Source: Tersicoccus mangrovi (GTDB lineage: Bacteria > Actinomycetota > Actinomycetes > Actinomycetales > Micrococcaceae). Taken from it: a DNA stretch of 64,000 bases. The position numbers and the translations under genes are program-made. Location of the stretch: assembly GCF_036881825.1 (NCBI RefSeq), contig NZ_JBAJMW010000011.1, positions 48,403 through 112,402 of the forward strand. Reading direction: 5' to 3'. The notes beneath the pieces are model-generated. The model was not told the DNA's origin. It saw only the letters and a program-made list of their open reading frames with translations, and did not search any database. This document shows, one piece after another, positions 33,629 to 41,947 of this stretch (position 1 is its first letter; every line of letters begins with the position of its first letter).

Positions 33629-34759
33629 ATGACAGGAACTGACGACGGCGTTGCCACGACGCGTGCACCCGAGGTAGCAGTGATCGGGGGCGGGATCGTC
33701 GGTCTGTCGACGGCGTACGCGCTGCGGGAGCAGGGCGTGCCGGTGCGCTTGTATGAGGCTGGTCTGCCCGGGACGGGTCAGTCCGCAGGCGAGTCGCGGA
33801 TCTTCCGGCACGCTCACGACGACCCGCGACTCGTCGCTTTCGCGCGCGAAAGCCGTGGGGTATGGGATGAGTGGGCCGAACACTTCGACGTCGAGCTGGT
33901 CTCATCAGACGGTGTCCTGGCGATCGGAGACAGCGCCCTGGCGCGGCTGCGGGTGCTCGACCAGGTCGGCGGCGTGGAAGCGCACGAGATCGACGCGGCC
34001 GAGGTCGCCCAGCGGATGCCGCTGCTCGCTGGGTATTCGGGGCCAGCGGTGCTCGACGAGTCGGGCGGCGCGATCCGCACCCGAGCCGCGATCACGGCAC
34101 TCACGGGTGCCCTCGCAGATGCGGTCACCACCGGTGAGGTCATCTCCATCGATCCCCGCGCCGACGGGACGGTCGAGGTGCGCAGCGTCACCGACCGGGC
34201 TGTCTACTCCAAGGTGGTCGTGTGCGCCGGCCGCGAAACCGCCCGCCTGGCACGCAGCGTCGGCCTGTCGCTGCCGGTTCGCCTTGCCGCACACGTCAGG
34301 CTGACCTTCGACGTGAAAGCCGCCGCCCCGGCACGAGTCGCGTGCCTGCAGGACAGCAGCGGCGTCTTCGGCGAAGTCGGCGTCTACGCGACGCCGCTAC
34401 CGGGCAACAGAAACTACTCGGTCGGACTCAGCGACACCGTCGGCGTCCGCGACGACGGAACTTTCATCGACCCGGCGGCGATTCGATCGCTGGACGAACG
34501 CGCACGCGAATACGTGACACGGGCGCTGCCCGGTCTCCACCCAGAGCCGCGCGACTTCCTTCACTGCTGGGTGACCGACCTCCCGTGGAGTGAGGACGGC
34601 GTGGCCGTGTGGGAGGCAGGCTCTGTCCTTTTTGTGGCTGGTCACAATTTGTTCAAGCAGGCACCTGCGCTGGGTCGCGCTCTTGCCCGGGCTGCGACCG
34701 GCGGCGGTCTCCGCGCCGACCTCACGCCCGAAGCGCGCCTCGGCGAGGCCCAGAGCTAG
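33629..34759 (+). CDS. FAD-dependent amine oxidase of the monomeric sarcosine oxidase family
   Basis: 376 residues. The FAD-binding motif is VIGGGIVGLSTAYALREQG near residue 18. The MSOX/MTOX-type segment GQSAGESRIFRHAH follows at about 50. Cys313 in HCWVTDLPW sits at the place of the cysteine that binds FAD covalently in monomeric sarcosine oxidase (Cys315), and AGHNLFKQAPALGR keeps a Lys near the C-terminus. Such enzymes demethylate N-methyl amino acids and release formaldehyde and hydrogen peroxide, which would feed the formaldehyde dehydrogenase upstream. Substrate not provable from sequence. Confidence 0.85.
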   Translation: MTGTDDGVATTRAPEVAVIGGGIVGLSTAYALREQGVPVRLYEAGLPGTGQSAGESRIFRHAHDDPRLVAFARESRGVWDEWAEHFDVELVSSDGVLAIGDSALARLRVLDQVGGVEAHEIDAAEVAQRMPLLAGYSGPAVLDESGGAIRTRAAITALTGALADAVTTGEVISIDPRADGTVEVRSVTDRAVYSKVVVCAGRETARLARSVGLSLPVRLAAHVRLTFDVKAAAPARVACLQDSSGVFGEVGVYATPLPGNRNYSVGLSDTVGVRDDGTFIDPAAIRSLDERAREYVTRALPGLHPEPRDFLHCWVTDLPWSEDGVAVWEAGSVLFVAGHNLFKQAPALGRALARAATGGGLRADLTPEARLGEAQS

Positions 34760-34771
34760 GGCGTGTCTCCC

Positions 34772-34792
34772 AATCGCGGGGGACCCGCGATT
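34772..34792 (+). terminator. Hairpin after the amine oxidase gene
   Basis: AATCGCGGG (34772-34780) pairs perfectly with CCCGCGATT (34784-34792) around GGA. No T-run. Confidence 0.45.
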
Positions 34793-34796
34793 CTGG

Positions 34797-34864
34797 CCGG
34801 CAAACTGTTCAGCGAACCCACGATCGAGAAATTGGACGTCCTGGCCTCTAAGCTCCCCGCCCGA
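34797..34864 (+). pseudogene. Remnant of a second ABM gene (3' end)
   Basis: The 68 bases match the 3' end of the intact ABM gene (33420-33487) at 60 positions. The frame still reads GKLFSEPTIEKLDVLASKLP, but the stop codon has changed from TGA to CGA and nothing upstream resembles the rest of the gene. It is a gene fragment and also makes a direct repeat around the amine oxidase gene. Confidence 0.8.
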
Positions 34865-34924
34865 GACCACGACCTCGTCGAGCGTGCCGCGGTCCGATTC
34901 TCACATCGCACAGCGGCACGCTCG

Positions 34925-35140
34925 TCACGATGGGGTCACGTTGGTGGCTGCCTGCAGTGCGGCGGTGAGGTAGCCCGCGGAAGCACCGACACCTTTGTCC
35001 GCGACGTGCTCGGGCGTACCAGCTGCAACCACGATCCCGCCAGCGTCGCCCGCACCGGGTTCAAGATCGATCACGTGATCGGCCACCGCGATGACACGAA
35101 TGTCCAGCTCCGCGGCGACGGCCGTGTTGCCCGCATTGAG
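34925..35140 (-). pseudogene. Remnant of a second UvrA-like gene (C-terminus)
   Basis: On the minus strand the frame ending at 34925 reads LNAGNTAVAAELDIRVIAVA, then DHVIDLEPGAGDAGG, VVAAGTPEHVADKGVGASAG and YLTAALQ. This is the C-terminal 70 residues of the UvrA-like ATPase encoded at 35636-38308 (LVDAGNTVVAVELDMRVVAA and so on). Homology begins abruptly at about 35140. No Walker or zinc motifs remain, so it is a fragment. It keeps its natural stop and so shows how the intact gene ended before the IS insertion. Confidence 0.8.
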
Positions 35141-35156
35141 CAGCGGTTCGTCCTGG

Positions 35157-35585
35157 TTAGGGTTCCTCGCAGCGGCGGTCGGACAACGACCACCCACACT
35201 TCAATCGTCGGTACGACGCTAGGAATGGTTCCGCGACGTGCTCCAGAGTTCCTGGAGCTTTTCCCTCGCCCACACCCGTGCGTCGCTCAGCCGGTCCGAA
35301 GTTTGTCCGCTGGAAGAGCGACCAACCAAGAACGTGAGCGTCAGCGCTCATCTCACGCCACAACCGCCGGGCGGCGTCGCGCGACGTCCGGTCCAGGAAC
35401 GCGTGGTCAGCTGCGGCGCCGATGATCTCAGTGAGGTTGAGCGTCGCCGTCGTAGTTCGGATTGAGGTCACATCACCACGGCGTTCGGTCAGCCACCGTC
35501 GCTGATCGACGAGGCTTGCACGGCCCGCGGCGTCGAGTGGCGTGCTCTCGAGAAAGCCGTAGTACTTGTCCATCTGTGCGCACAT
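35157..35585 (-). CDS. Hypothetical protein, possibly truncated
   Basis: 142 residues from ATG 35585 (or 138 from ATG 35573). The first 80 residues look helical and include TERRGDVTSIRTTTATLNLT and LDRTSRDAARRLWREMSADA; the rest includes HVLGWSLFQRTNFGPAERRT and ends in a less structured tail. I do not recognise the family. Its stop lies 17 bases from the UvrA-like remnant, so the 3' end may have been altered by the same rearrangement. It is divergent from the intact UvrA-like gene, 50 bases away. Confidence 0.5.
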   Translation of the reverse strand: MCAQMDKYYGFLESTPLDAAGRASLVDQRRWLTERRGDVTSIRTTTATLNLTEIIGAAADHAFLDRTSRDAARRLWREMSADAHVLGWSLFQRTNFGPAERRTGVGEGKAPGTLEHVAEPFLASYRRLKCGWSLSDRRCEEP

Positions 35586-35623
35586 CTCTGTGAGGACGGT
35601 CAGACCTCGCTCGCGCAGTCCCG

Positions 35624-35635
35624 TACGATCCGGTC
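35624..35635 (+). promoter_or_regulatory. Leaderless promoter of the UvrA-like gene
   Basis: TACGAT at 35624-35629 is followed by 6 bases and ATG 35636, without a ribosome binding site. Confidence 0.45.
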
Positions 35636-38308
35636 ATGACTTCGTCTGGTTCTTCACCCGCCGCCGACGCGCAGGTTCGGGTCTCGGGTGCTCGGGAGCA
35701 CAACCTGCGGAATGTGGACCTCTCCGTTCCGCGGGACTCGTTAGTGGTGTTCACGGGTGTGTCGGGTTCCGGGAAGTCATCGTTGGCGTTTGGGACGCTG
35801 TACGCGGAGTCGCAGCGACGGTATTTGGAGTCGGTGGCGCCGTACGCTCGCCGTCTGATCGACCAGGCGGGCGTTCCCGATGTTGACTCCATCACCGGGA
35901 TGCCGCCGGCCGTGGCGTTGCAGCAGCAGCGTGGAGGACGCAGTGCCCGGTCCACGGTGGGAAGCATCACCACGGTGTCCAGTCTCGTGCGGATGCTGTA
36001 CTCCCGCGCCGGGGACTATCCGGATGGGCAGCCGATGCTCTACGCGGAGGATTTTTCTGCGAACACGGTGCAGGGGGCCTGCCCGGAGTGTCACGGCATT
36101 GGTCGTGTCTACGCGGTGCCCGAGGAGCGGATGGTGCCGGATCCGTCGCTCACGATCCGGGAGCGCGCGATCGCGTCCTGGCCGACGGCATGGCACGGAC
36201 ACCAGCTCCGCGACGTGTTGGTGGCCCTCGGCTATGACGTTGACGTGCCATGGAAAGATCTGCCACGAAAAGACCGGGACTGGATCCTTTACACGGATGA
36301 GACCCCGTTCGTTCCGGTCCACTCCCGGTTGACGCTTGCTGAGGCTCGCGCCGCGACCAAGGCCGGGGTCGAGCCGAGCTACTCGGGCACCTTCGTCGGA
36401 GCCCGCCGGTATGTGTTGGACACATTCGCGAACTCGAAGAGCGCGTCGATGAAGCGTCGCGTCGCGCAGTACCTCGACGCTGCCCTATGCCCGGTCTGTC
36501 ACGGGAAGCGGCTGAAGCCTGAAGCGCTCTCGGTCACGTTCGAGGGCCTGGACATCGCGGAGTTCTCGCAGTTGCCGCTTCGAGAGCTTGCTGACATGCT
36601 CTCCGACGTTGTTGCGAGAGCGCAACAGGCCGAGACCGTTCCGAATGGTGCTGTGCTGCATGCCAATTCCCGTCGCGCAGCCACGGAGCAGCGCATCGCC
36701 GCCGGAGGGTCCGCGCACGCCGCCGCACCCGATGTGCGCCGCACCGCAAACCGTTCGCCGGAGAAGCGCGCCGCTGCGTCCCGGCTCGCTTCCGGGCTGA
36801 TCGAGCGACTCCGCCCACTGACCGATCTTGGCCTCGGGTATCTGTCGTTAAGTCGAACCACCCCGACCCTGTCGGGTGGCGAGTTGCAACGAATCAGGCT
36901 CGCCACACAGCTCAGCTCCGACCTGTTCGGCGTCGTCTATGTCCTCGATGAACCATCCGCAGGCCTTCACCCACAAGACGTGACAGCGCTCTTGAAGATC
37001 CTCGACGGGCTCAAGAGAAGCGGAAACAGCCTGTTCGTCGTCGAGCACTCCGTCGATGTCATGCGGCACGCGGACTGGCTCGTGGACATCGGCCCCGGCG
37101 CGGGCGAGCATGGCGGCCGCGTTCTCTACAGCGGCCCTACCGATGGGCTTGCCGACGTCAAGGACTCAGTGACACGCGGCTACCTCTTCGGTGGCAGTGG
37201 ACTGCCCCCGCACACCCCTCGCGACCCGCGCGGGTGGCTCCACTTGAAGGACGTGACTCGTAACAACCTGCACGGCGTCTCCATCGACATTCCCCTGGGT
37301 GTTTTCACCGCGGTCACCGGAGTCTCGGGTTCCGGCAAGTCGAGCTTGGTCAGCCAGGTCCTCCCGGCTCTCGTCGGTGACCGCCTCGGTCACAGCATTC
37401 CGGCGGAGGACGAACCGACCGGCGACGAGCTGCTCCTTGCCGGTACCCCAGAGCGGCTCGACGGTGTCTTCGACGGCTGTCTCGAGGGGGTCCGGCGGGT
37501 TGTCAACATCGATCAACGACCCATCGGCCGAACCCCCCGATCGAACGTTGCAACATATACGGGCTTGTTCGACCACGTCCGTCGACGCTTCGCTGAGACG
37601 CCCGAGGCTCGCTCGCGTGGGTACAAGCCCGGCCGTTTCTCCTTCAATGTCTCTGGCGGCCGCTGCCCCACCTGTGAGGGCGAAGGGTCCGTGATGGTCG
37701 AGCTACTCTTCCTCCCATCCGTGTACACCGAATGCCCCGACTGTCACGGGACCCGGTACAAAGCCTCGACCCTCGAGATCACTTGGCGGGAGCGCACCAT
37801 CGCCGACGTGCTCGCGATGAGCGTTGAGGAAGCCCACCCGTTCTTTGACGGCGAAGACGACATCACTCGCTCACTAGCTGCACTGTCAGACGTGGGTCTC
37901 GGATACTTGCGACTCGGACAACCGGCAACCGAGCTCTCTGGAGGTGAGGCACAACGCGTGAAGCTCGCAAGCGAGCTACAGCGCGCACAACGAGGGGACA
38001 CCTTGTATGTTCTCGACGAACCAACTTCGGGCCTGCACTGCGCTGACGCTGACCGGCTCGTGACGCATCTGCAAACCCTCGTCGACGCAGGAAACACCGT
38101 CGTCGCGGTGGAGCTTGACATGCGGGTGGTGGCAGCAGCCGACTACGTCATCGACCTCGGACCCGGCGCCGGCGATGATGGCGGCGCAGTCGTCGCCGCT
38201 GGAACTCCTGCACAAGTTGCCGAGAACGGCGTCGGCGCGTCCGCGGAATACCTCACCGCGGCGATCAAACTGATCGTTGCGGCTACCTGTGAGGCGCCCT
38301 GGGTCTGA
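35636..38308 (+). CDS. UvrA-like excinuclease/drug-resistance ATPase, 3' end altered by IS3 element
   Basis: ABC-type ATPase of 890 residues with the UvrA layout: first Walker A GVSGSGKSSLAFGTLYAESQ near residue 40, zinc modules CPECHG, CPVCHGKRLKPE, CPTCEGEG and CPDCHGTRYKA, ABC signatures LSGGELQRIRLATQL and LSGGEAQRVKLASELQ, and a second Walker A GVSGSGKSSLVSQ. It is shorter than housekeeping UvrA (about 950) and belongs to the UvrA-like paralogues often linked with resistance to DNA-binding drugs. The IS3 end begins at about 38290, so the last six codons (CEAPWV) come from the IS. The remnant copy suggests the original end was only a few residues after LTAA, so function may be kept. Confidence 0.85.
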   Translation: MTSSGSSPAADAQVRVSGAREHNLRNVDLSVPRDSLVVFTGVSGSGKSSLAFGTLYAESQRRYLESVAPYARRLIDQAGVPDVDSITGMPPAVALQQQRGGRSARSTVGSITTVSSLVRMLYSRAGDYPDGQPMLYAEDFSANTVQGACPECHGIGRVYAVPEERMVPDPSLTIRERAIASWPTAWHGHQLRDVLVALGYDVDVPWKDLPRKDRDWILYTDETPFVPVHSRLTLAEARAATKAGVEPSYSGTFVGARRYVLDTFANSKSASMKRRVAQYLDAALCPVCHGKRLKPEALSVTFEGLDIAEFSQLPLRELADMLSDVVARAQQAETVPNGAVLHANSRRAATEQRIAAGGSAHAAAPDVRRTANRSPEKRAAASRLASGLIERLRPLTDLGLGYLSLSRTTPTLSGGELQRIRLATQLSSDLFGVVYVLDEPSAGLHPQDVTALLKILDGLKRSGNSLFVVEHSVDVMRHADWLVDIGPGAGEHGGRVLYSGPTDGLADVKDSVTRGYLFGGSGLPPHTPRDPRGWLHLKDVTRNNLHGVSIDIPLGVFTAVTGVSGSGKSSLVSQVLPALVGDRLGHSIPAEDEPTGDELLLAGTPERLDGVFDGCLEGVRRVVNIDQRPIGRTPRSNVATYTGLFDHVRRRFAETPEARSRGYKPGRFSFNVSGGRCPTCEGEGSVMVELLFLPSVYTECPDCHGTRYKASTLEITWRERTIADVLAMSVEEAHPFFDGEDDITRSLAALSDVGLGYLRLGQPATELSGGEAQRVKLASELQRAQRGDTLYVLDEPTSGLHCADADRLVTHLQTLVDAGNTVVAVELDMRVVAAADYVIDLGPGAGDDGGAVVAAGTPAQVAENGVGASAEYLTAAIKLIVAATCEAPWV

Positions 38309-38320
38309 TGGAGACTCGCG

Positions 38321-39166
38321 CTATTTGATTCCGACGAGCTGTTCGCGGCCGGTTTGCACAGCATAGAACGTGTTCTCGAACTCGGCGGGCGGGACGTCGC
38401 CGAGGTAGCCGTGGAGGCGCTGCGTGTTGTGCCAGTGCACCCAGCCGAGCGTGGCGAGTTCGAGATCCTCGACCGTCTTCCACGGCCCTGATCGCGCGGG
38501 CCCGCGGACGAGTTCGGCGTTGTAGTAGCCGTTCACCGTCTCGGCCAGGGCGTTGTCGTAACTGTCCCCGACGGTCCCGATCGACGGGGTGGCACCGATC
38601 TCCGCGAGTCGTTCGCCGTAGCGAATCGAGGTGAATTGAGACCCCGCATCGCTGTGACATCGCAGGTCGGCGTGATGGTGGCCTCGGGACCAGCGGGCCA
38701 TCTCGATCGCGTCGAGGATCATCTCGGTGCGCATGTGTGACGCGACCCGCCAGCCGACGATCATGCGGGAGAACGCGTCCACGATGAAGCACACGTACGC
38801 GACGCCGGCCCAGGTCGCCACGAACGTCAGATCAGTCACCCAGAGCCGGTTCGGTGCAGTCGCGGTGAACTCCCGCTGCACCAGATCCGGGTGCCGCGCC
38901 GACGCCGGATCCGGCCGGGTCGTGTTCACCTTCTTCGACCGCCTGGCGCCTTCCATCCCTGCCAGCTTCATCAGCCTCGCGGTCTGGTCGCGGCCGATCA
39001 CGATCCCCGCGCGCCGGGCCGCTTTCCAGAGCTTGCGGACCCCGTAGACGCGGTAGTTGGTCTCCAACAGCTCGACCAGCTGCGGGATCAGCTCCTCGTC
39101 CCGCACCGCACGGGCGGACGGGGCACGGGTCTTGGTCGCGTAGTAGCTGCTCGGAGCCACCTGCAA
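38321..39166 (-). CDS. IS3-family transposase OrfB
   Basis: DDE transposase catalytic part, 281 residues if counted from the TTG at 39166. The frame is open upstream to about 39250 (VVAFIDANKDDTVDRRRLGV), the usual OrfB opening, so the real product is the OrfAB fusion made by -1 frameshifting. Catalytic residues: Asp in WVTDLTFVATWAGVAYVC, Asp in RCHSDAGSQFTS and Glu in NALAETVNGYYNAELV. HTH_21 region RVYGVRKLWKAARRAGI near the N-terminus. Apparently intact. Confidence 0.92.
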   Translation of the reverse strand: MQVAPSSYYATKTRAPSARAVRDEELIPQLVELLETNYRVYGVRKLWKAARRAGIVIGRDQTARLMKLAGMEGARRSKKVNTTRPDPASARHPDLVQREFTATAPNRLWVTDLTFVATWAGVAYVCFIVDAFSRMIVGWRVASHMRTEMILDAIEMARWSRGHHHADLRCHSDAGSQFTSIRYGERLAEIGATPSIGTVGDSYDNALAETVNGYYNAELVRGPARSGPWKTVEDLELATLGWVHWHNTQRLHGYLGDVPPAEFENTFYAVQTGREQLVGIK

Positions 39167-39240
39167 CAGCCTGCAGATGAGCTCGACTCCGAGCCGGCGA
39201 CGGTCGACCGTGTCGTCCTTGTTCGCGTCGATGAACGCGA

Positions 39241-39585
39241 CTACTTCCGATAGTGGCGGTCGAGCTCCGCCCCGAAGAAAGACGCGGCCCGCTTGAGCAC
39301 CTCGTTGGCCCGCCGCAGCTCCCGGACTTCCTGCTCGAGCTCACGCACCCGCTGCGCCTCGGTCGAGCTCACGCCCGGGATGACGCCGTCATCGATGTCG
39401 GCCTGCTTCACCCACATCCGCACGGACTCCACCCCGTATCCGAGCTGCGTCGCGACGCGCTGCACGGTCCCCTGCGTGACCCCGAGCTCGGCGCGCAGCG
39501 TCCTCACCATCCGCACCGCGGCGGCCTTCTCCTCGTCAGAGTAGCGACGCGTCGTCGGCTTCCCATTCGCCAGTTCCTTCGGCAT
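39241..39585 (-). CDS. IS3-family transposase OrfA
   Basis: DNA-binding part of the transposase, 114 residues from the ATG at 39585. It has a helix-turn-helix (RRYSDEEKAAAVRMVRTLRA, then QRVATQLGYGVESVRMWVKQ) and a leucine-zipper helix (VRELEQEVRELRRANEVLKR). The end, DRHYRK, overlaps the open start of OrfB in the -1 frame. No strong slippery heptamer is evident in the overlap. Confidence 0.9.
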   Translation of the reverse strand: MPKELANGKPTTRRYSDEEKAAAVRMVRTLRAELGVTQGTVQRVATQLGYGVESVRMWVKQADIDDGVIPGVSSTEAQRVRELEQEVRELRRANEVLKRAASFFGAELDRHYRK

Positions 39586-39710
39586 GACTCCATCCTCGTT
39601 TCCAAGGTCAGGAGCCTCCACCAAACCCGGGGCGGTTCACCTATTGACGTACTCACCTTTCGGCCCTTTCCTTGGCGCCGCACCGCAGGTGCCCATATCG
39701 GACCGCGGAT

Positions 39711-39750
39711 CGCTTGCTCGGGACCGCCCGCGTGGCGTCCCGAGCAAGCG
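39711..39750. terminator. Hairpin after the flavin reductase operon
   Basis: CGCTTGCTCGGGAC (39711-39724) pairs perfectly with 39737-39750. It follows the minus-strand operon stop at 39771 by 20 bases. Confidence 0.6.
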
Positions 39751-39770
39751 CCCGATGGTGCGGGAGGGGT

Positions 39771-40427
39771 CTAGGCGGGTGCGCCTTCGAGGCCGGAGGC
39801 CTCGGCGTCGGAGGCCTCCGGGATGCGCATCTCGAAGGTTTCGGTGATCGAGGTGTAGTCGTAGTAACCCATCCGGGCGAGGGGCCGGATACGGGGGATG
39901 TCCAGCTTCCCGTCCGCGGTGATCACCTCGTCGTTGATGTGGATCCGTTCGACCTGGGCGAAGACGATGTCGATGGTGCCCACGTTGGAGTTGCCGGACA
40001 TGCGGTGGGTGGAGAGGTAGCGACACTCGAAGTGGACGGGGCTTTCGGCCACCATCGGGGTCGGGGAGAGCTCGGCGTAGGAGCGGGTGACGCCGGCGCG
40101 ATCGAATTCGCTCACCTCCGGAGGTAGGGCCATGGCGCTGATGTTGACCGCCTCGCGGAGGTCGTAGGTAGCCATGTTCCACACGAACCAACCGGTCTGT
40201 TCGGCGTTGAGCACGCTGTCCTTGCGCCGCCCGTCCGGGTACTGGTTGGCCGAGAACATCACCATCGGGGGGTCGAAGGTGAGGTTCTGCCATTGGCTGT
40301 AGGGGGCCAGGTTCTCCACGCCGTCCGGGCTGACGCTGGAAATCCAGCCGATCGGGCGGGGCACGGTGCAGCTCTTGAAGGGCGAGTAGGGCAGTGGGCT
40401 GCGGTCGGTGGAGGGGTCGTACTTCAC
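39771..40427 (-). CDS. Flavin reductase-like FMN-binding split-barrel protein
   Basis: 218 residues of the flavin reductase-like domain family (DIM6/NTAB, COG1853). Motifs: KSCTVPRPIGWISSVSPDGV, NLAPYSQWQNLTFDPPMVMF, GWFVWNMATYDLREAVNISA and HFECRYLSTHR. Members supply reduced flavin or act as FMN enzymes themselves. The GTG start overlaps the stop of the upstream permease in GTGA, so the two are one operon. It may reduce flavin for an oxygenase that acts on the imported compound, but no oxygenase is present in the operon. Confidence 0.85.
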   Translation of the reverse strand: MKYDPSTDRSPLPYSPFKSCTVPRPIGWISSVSPDGVENLAPYSQWQNLTFDPPMVMFSANQYPDGRRKDSVLNAEQTGWFVWNMATYDLREAVNISAMALPPEVSEFDRAGVTRSYAELSPTPMVAESPVHFECRYLSTHRMSGNSNVGTIDIVFAQVERIHINDEVITADGKLDIPRIRPLARMGYYDYTSITETFEMRIPEASDAEASGLEGAPA

Positions 40428-41911
40428 GGGGTCTCCTTGGTGGTGTTGGTGCGGACGTCCGCCGGGGTGGCTCCTTGGCCAGTGGACGTGCTGGTGGGGG
40501 TGATGGATGCGCCGGCGGTGGCGAGGGTGCGGGCGTGGTCCCTGTCGCGTGTCATTGATCGGCGGACACGTCCGGAGAGCGCCCAGTACACGCCGCCGGC
40601 GACGATGATGCCGATGATCCAGGCGATCTCAGCGCCGCCGAAGAGCTGGGCCACGGGCCCGACGTACAGGCTGCTGTTCATGAAGGGGATCTGGATGAGC
40701 ACGCCCAGGATGTAGGCGAGGAAGGCGCCGCCGTTGATCCGTCCGTACTCGCCGTCGCGGTCGAACAGGGCGGTGATGCTGTATCGCTCCTTGCGGACCA
40801 GGTAGTAGTCGACCAGGTTGATCGCCGACCACGGGGTCATGAAGTACAGGAGGAACAGCAGGAAGTCGGTGAACGCGCTGAGGAAGTTATCGGTCGCGGC
40901 TAGCGCGATCGCCAGCGAGATGACCGAGATGATCAGGACGTAGACGGTGCGCGCCCGGGGTCCGACCCGGTTCTGCCCGACGAGGCTGGTGATGATGGTT
41001 GCCACTGACATGTACCCGCCGTAGGAGCTCAGGGTGTTACCCGTGAGCTTGCCGCAGATCACCGCCAGCAGAACGATCGGCCACAGCGCACCGCCCAGGC
41101 CGGCAAGATAGCCGACCTGATCGTGGCCGAATGCGGCCCCACCCAGGGCCGCGGCCAGGGCTCCGAGGGTCATCGCCAGCGACCCGCCGATCACGCTGCC
41201 GGCGAAGGTCCACCCGATCGTCGACCGCTTCGGCGTGTCGGCGGGCAGGTACCGCGAGTAGTCGGCGATGTAGGGGCCGAAGGTCAGCTGCCACGACGCC
41301 GACAGGGAGATGCCGAGGACGAAGGTCGCGACGTCGAACGCGGGCTCCCCAGCCACCTGGCCGATGCGCCCGTCGGACAAGATTCGGATCAGCAGCCCGA
41401 CGAACACCACGAAGCTCAGCGCGGCAGCGAAATGGGAGAAGCGGTGAATGTAGCGGTAGCCGACCACGGCCAGCACCGTGGACAGCACAGCGAACACCGC
41501 CGACCCGAGTTGGTGAGGGATCCCCACCAGCGTGCCGATCGCCTGACCCCCCAGCACCAGGCCGGTGGCGTAGAAGCCGATGTAAATCATCAGCGCGAGG
41601 ATCAGCGGCAGGATCGCCCCGTAGTAGCCGAACTGCGCCCGGCTCTGGATCATCTGCGGCACCCCCAGCCGCGGCCCCTGCGCCGAGTGCAGCGCGGTCA
41701 CGAACCCGCCCACCGCGTTGCCGATGATGATCGCCGGAATCGACCAGAGGGCGCTGTTGCCAAGGATCACGAACAACGCACCGGTCACCACGGCGGTGAT
41801 GGAGGTGTTGGCCGCAAACCACACGAACAGCAAGCTGCGCGGGTGACCGTACCGTTCGTCCGCCGGGATGAAATCGATGGAGCGTTGCTCCAGCTCGACT
41901 GCCTTCGCCAT
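40424..41911 (-). CDS. NCS1-family purine/pyrimidine-type permease
   Basis: Membrane transporter of the nucleobase:cation symporter-1 family, 495 residues from ATG 41911, about 12 membrane segments. Typical N-terminus IDFIPADERYGHPRSLLFVW, then FAANTSITAVVTGALFVILG, AQGPRLGVPQMIQSRAQFGY and TFGPYIADYSRYLPADTPKR. Family substrates include cytosine, purines, allantoin, hydantoins and thiamine; not resolvable here. The next ATG upstream in frame (41944) lies at the transcription start of the promoter and is unlikely. GAGG lies just before the chosen start. Coupled to the flavin reductase gene and probably controlled by the divergent GntR gene. Confidence 0.87.
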   Translation of the reverse strand: MAKAVELEQRSIDFIPADERYGHPRSLLFVWFAANTSITAVVTGALFVILGNSALWSIPAIIIGNAVGGFVTALHSAQGPRLGVPQMIQSRAQFGYYGAILPLILALMIYIGFYATGLVLGGQAIGTLVGIPHQLGSAVFAVLSTVLAVVGYRYIHRFSHFAAALSFVVFVGLLIRILSDGRIGQVAGEPAFDVATFVLGISLSASWQLTFGPYIADYSRYLPADTPKRSTIGWTFAGSVIGGSLAMTLGALAAALGGAAFGHDQVGYLAGLGGALWPIVLLAVICGKLTGNTLSSYGGYMSVATIITSLVGQNRVGPRARTVYVLIISVISLAIALAATDNFLSAFTDFLLFLLYFMTPWSAINLVDYYLVRKERYSITALFDRDGEYGRINGGAFLAYILGVLIQIPFMNSSLYVGPVAQLFGGAEIAWIIGIIVAGGVYWALSGRVRRSMTRDRDHARTLATAGASITPTSTSTGQGATPADVRTNTTKETP

Positions 41912-41947
41912 GATGACCTCGATCGAGTGAGTGGCCAGGATCACACC

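Larger units (their letters stand above)
38290..39639 (-). mobile_element. IS3-family insertion sequence, about 1350 bp
   Basis: Two transposase frames on the minus strand lie between imperfect inverted repeats of about 28 bases: TGAGGCGCCCTGGGTCTGAT at 38290 and, read on the minus strand from 39639, TGAACCGCCCCGGGTTTGGT. Only about six positions differ in 28. CCT occurs at both borders within a base, a possible 3-bp target duplication, but not a clean one. The element seems complete. Its left end replaced the last codons of the UvrA-like gene. Confidence 0.88.

Noticed and set aside
34763..35425. A 220-codon frame after the amine oxidase
   Set aside because: Only its first 35 codons show homology (ABM 3' fragment); the rest is antisense to the UvrA-like remnant and the hypothetical gene.
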